The position numbers and the translations under genes were made by a program. Positions 7,251 through 8,542 of a stretch of 8,542 bases of DNA are shown in pieces; position 1 is the first letter of the stretch, and each line of letters starts with the position of its first letter. Origin of the DNA: Nitriliruptorales bacterium (GTDB lineage: Bacteria > Actinomycetota > Nitriliruptoria > Euzebyales > Egibacteraceae); the NCBI GenBank assembly GCA_007133145.1, contig SLNF01000339.1, positions 1 through 8,542 of the forward strand, given 5' to 3'. Below the pieces are notes generated by a model. The model saw nothing but the letters and a program-made list of their open reading frames with translations. It did not search any database and had not been told where the DNA came from.

Positions 7251-7286
7251 CCGGCGCAGTGCCGCGCGGCACGGGCCCTGCGCCGG
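7251..7286. promoter_or_regulatory. Nested palindromes in the uxs/SCP2 divergent promoter region
   Basis: A perfect 14-bp palindrome, GTGCCGCGCGGCAC (7259-7272), sits inside a perfect 9-bp inverted repeat, CCGGCGCAG (7251-7259) and CTGCGCCGG (7278-7286). The palindrome covers the -35 position expected for the uxs -10 box, where a dimeric regulator could block transcription. It may instead be a cruciform or a chance product of GC-rich composition, since one or two 14-bp palindromes are expected by chance in a window like this. The rest of 7235-7405 holds only short GC palindromes and a -10-like box for the rightward gene. Confidence 0.35.
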
Positions 7287-7367
7287 CGTGTGGGGGCGCC
7301 CTGCGACGCGGCGTCACCGTGCCCTGCGGCCGCGCGCTGCCGCGCCGCACGACGCCGCGGGTCCCGT

Positions 7368-7373
7368 TAGGCT
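7368..7373 (+). promoter_or_regulatory. Candidate -10 box (TAGGCT) for the SCP2-like gene
   Basis: TAGGCT ends 32 bases before the ATG at 7406. It is one of only four TAGNNT hexamers noticed on this strand, all of them upstream of gene starts. No good -35 element is visible. Confidence 0.4.
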
Positions 7374-7405
7374 GCAGGGCACGACGACCGCCGACGAGGT
7401 GCGCG

Positions 7406-7810
7406 ATGCCGCTGTTCCCGAGCCAGGCGTGGATGCAGGCCTACTGCGAGACGCTCGCGAGCCATCCCGAGGCCGACGCGGTCGCCGAGGCGCTCGACGG
7501 CACCTACCGCTTCGTCGTCGAGCCCGCCGGGCCCCTCGAGGACCGCCACCACTACGACGTCGAGGTGAGCGCCGAGCCGACCCGCGTGCGGTTGGTCGAG
7601 CACCCCAACGGGGAGCCGACCCTCGCGCTGCGCGCGGACTTCGACCGCTGGCGGCAGCTCATCGAGGGGCGCCTCGACGTGCGCATGGCCCTCATGCTCC
7701 GACGCATCAAGGTCGACGGCGACCTCGGGCGCATCATCGGCCGGCTCGACCGCGCCGCGCCGCTGCTCGAGTCGCTCGGACAGGTGCCGACGACCTGGCC
7801 GGATCGCTAG
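7406..7810 (+). CDS. Small SCP2-like sterol/lipid-binding domain protein
   Basis: A 134-residue, single-domain soluble protein. The second half has the SCP2 pattern: a beta-rich stretch (YRFVVEPAGP, HHYDVEVSAEPTRVRLVEH), then LALRADFDRWRQLIEGRLD, then RRIKVDGDLGRIIGRLDRAAPLL. This corresponds to the family's usual 'lxxlltGxldxxxaxmrGrlkveGdl' segment. SCP2 domains bind lipids or acyl chains in a hydrophobic tunnel; bacterial stand-alone copies are mostly of unknown role, and no ligand can be named from sequence. The frame is open far upstream, but ATG 7406 is chosen because homology begins near it, a GAGG ribosome site ends six bases before it, and a -10-like box lies at 7368. It has no signal peptide or membrane segment. 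It lies between uxs (divergent) and the UDP-glucose dehydrogenase gene, 45 bases ahead of the latter, so it may be co-transcribed with it. Confidence 0.8.
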   Translation: MPLFPSQAWMQAYCETLASHPEADAVAEALDGTYRFVVEPAGPLEDRHHYDVEVSAEPTRVRLVEHPNGEPTLALRADFDRWRQLIEGRLDVRMALMLRRIKVDGDLGRIIGRLDRAAPLLESLGQVPTTWPDR

Positions 7811-7813
7811 CCT
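7808..7813 (+). promoter_or_regulatory. Candidate -10 box (TAGCCT) overlapping the SCP2 stop codon
   Basis: TAGCCT uses the TAG stop of the SCP2-like gene and ends 42 bases before the GTG at 7856. It fits the TAGNNT pattern seen upstream of the other + strand genes. Because the TAG is required as a stop codon anyway, this match is weaker evidence than the others. Confidence 0.25.
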
Positions 7814-7842
7814 CACCGGCATCGCCCGAACCTCCTGCGGCC

Positions 7843-7849
7843 AGAGGAG
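7843..7849 (+). promoter_or_regulatory. Strong ribosome binding site fixing the GTG start of ugd
   Basis: AGAGGAG lies six bases before GTG 7856. It is the best Shine-Dalgarno match in the window and supports this GTG as the start of the dehydrogenase. Confidence 0.75.
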
Positions 7850-7855
7850 CCTGCT

Positions 7856-8542
7856 GTGCGGATCTGCGTCATCGGTGTCGGCCACGTCGGTCTCGTGAGC
7901 GCTGCGTGCTTCGCCGAGCTCGGCCATGACGTCGTCGGCGTCGACGACGACCCCGCGAAGGTCGCCTCGCTCACGGCGGGCGAGGTGCCCTTCTACGAGC
8001 CGGACCTCCAGGAGCTCGTGTCGAAGGGGCTCGACGCCGGGCGCCTGTCGTTCACCGGGTCGCACCAGGAGGCGATCCCCGGCGCCGAGGCGGTCTTCAT
8101 CTGCGTGGGCACGCCCCGCCGGGACGACGGCGCGCCGAACCTCGCCTACGTCCAGCGCGCCGCGGCGTCGGTCGCCCAGCTCGCCGACCGCCCCGTCGCC
8201 GTCATCGAGAAGTCGACGGTGCCGGTGCGCACCGGGGAGCGCATCAAGCAGGCCCTCGCGCTGCAGGCCCAGGCGCAGGGCACCGGCATGATCCACCGGG
8301 TCGTCTCCAACCCGGAGTTCCTCCGCGAGGGCAACGCCGTCGAGGACACGCTGCGACCCGACCGCGTGGTCGTCGGCGCCGACGACGACCGCGCCCACGC
8401 GCTGCTGCGCGAGATCTACGAGCCGCTCCTCGCCGCGCACGACTGCCCCTACGTCGCCACCGACGTGCGCACCGCCGAGCTCATCAAGCACTCGTCGAAC
8501 GCCTTCCTCGCGACGAAGATCAGCTTCATCAACGCCGTTGCG
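7856..8542 (+). CDS. ugd: UDP-glucose 6-dehydrogenase, N-terminal part; 3' end outside window
   Basis: This enzyme oxidises UDP-glucose to UDP-glucuronate with two NAD+, supplying surface-polysaccharide synthesis and, here, the substrate for the neighbouring decarboxylase. The frame stays open from GTG 7856 to the window end, giving 229 of about 430-450 residues. The N-terminal Rossmann motif is GVGHVG (7-12), with His in the place often held by Tyr, a common actinobacterial form. VGVDDD (27-32) holds the NAD ribose acidic residue. FICVGTP (81-87), EKSTVPVRTGE (118-128, catalytic Thr121), NPEFLREG (152-159, with Glu154 and Glu158) and PDRVVVG (168-174) follow. AELIKHSSNAF (207-217) contains the active-site Lys211 and Asn215. 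The catalytic Cys of the GGxCLPKD motif lies beyond the right edge, so full activity cannot be confirmed. The start follows the SCP2-like gene by 45 bases and has a strong ribosome site. Confidence 0.95.
   Translation, partial: MRICVIGVGHVGLVSAACFAELGHDVVGVDDDPAKVASLTAGEVPFYEPDLQELVSKGLDAGRLSFTGSHQEAIPGAEAVFICVGTPRRDDGAPNLAYVQRAAASVAQLADRPVAVIEKSTVPVRTGERIKQALALQAQAQGTGMIHRVVSNPEFLREGNAVEDTLRPDRVVVGADDDRAHALLREIYEPLLAAHDCPYVATDVRTAELIKHSSNAFLATKISFINAVA

Noticed and set aside
6425..7405. Long upstream extension of the SCP2-like reading frame
   Set aside because: This part is antisense to uxs and lacks SCP2 homology. The ATG at 7406 has a ribosome site and a -10-like box, so the extension is just an open shadow frame.
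7367..8491. A 374-codon minus-strand open frame across the SCP2-like and ugd genes
   Set aside because: It lies opposite two recognisable genes, and its translation shows only Ala/Gly/Arg/Val-rich sequence without motifs.

Overview
This is a high-GC window whose codons end almost entirely in C or G, with Leu CTC and Val GTC dominating. The composition, the Gly/Met-rich GroEL tail, the GAF/PP2C and GGDEF-EAL regulators and a probable leaderless gene suggest a free-living member of the Actinomycetota. I cannot place the lineage more precisely. All genes look chromosomal; I see no tRNA, rRNA, insertion sequence, CRISPR array or phage gene.

Layout. 1-1157 (+): C-terminal 70% of the chaperonin GroEL, running in from upstream. 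1158-1419: a 262-base gap with two hairpins (the second a perfect 13-bp stem, the likely groEL terminator), three tandem copies of an 18-bp repeat, and a -10-like box for the next gene. 1420-3975 (+): an 851-residue membrane protein with 7-8 transmembrane helices, a GAF-like region, a GGDEF domain with altered active-site residues, and an EAL domain with every expected catalytic residue. 4096-6225 (+): a 709-residue PAS-GAF-GAF-PP2C (SpoIIE/RsbU-type) phosphatase. 6226-6267: a short convergent junction with a hairpin. 6266-7234 (-): UDP-glucuronate decarboxylase (UDP-xylose synthase). 7235-7405: a divergent intergenic region with nested palindromes and a probable leaderless promoter. 7406-7810 (+): a small SCP2-like lipid-binding protein. 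7856-8542 (+): the first 229 residues of UDP-glucose 6-dehydrogenase, running off the window.

How the genes fit together. Two themes are visible. The first is signalling: a c-di-GMP enzyme that probably degrades the messenger sits 120 bases upstream of a partner-switching phosphatase on the same strand. Both carry sensory modules, and no anti-sigma kinase or antagonist is visible beside them. The second is nucleotide-sugar supply: UDP-glucose dehydrogenase makes UDP-glucuronate and the decarboxylase on the opposite strand converts it to UDP-xylose, so two consecutive steps flank one small SCP2-like gene. A by-eye scan of the + strand finds the hexamer TAGNNT only four times, each time 30-63 bases upstream of one of the four + strand gene starts, which suggests a shared actinobacterial-type -10 element.
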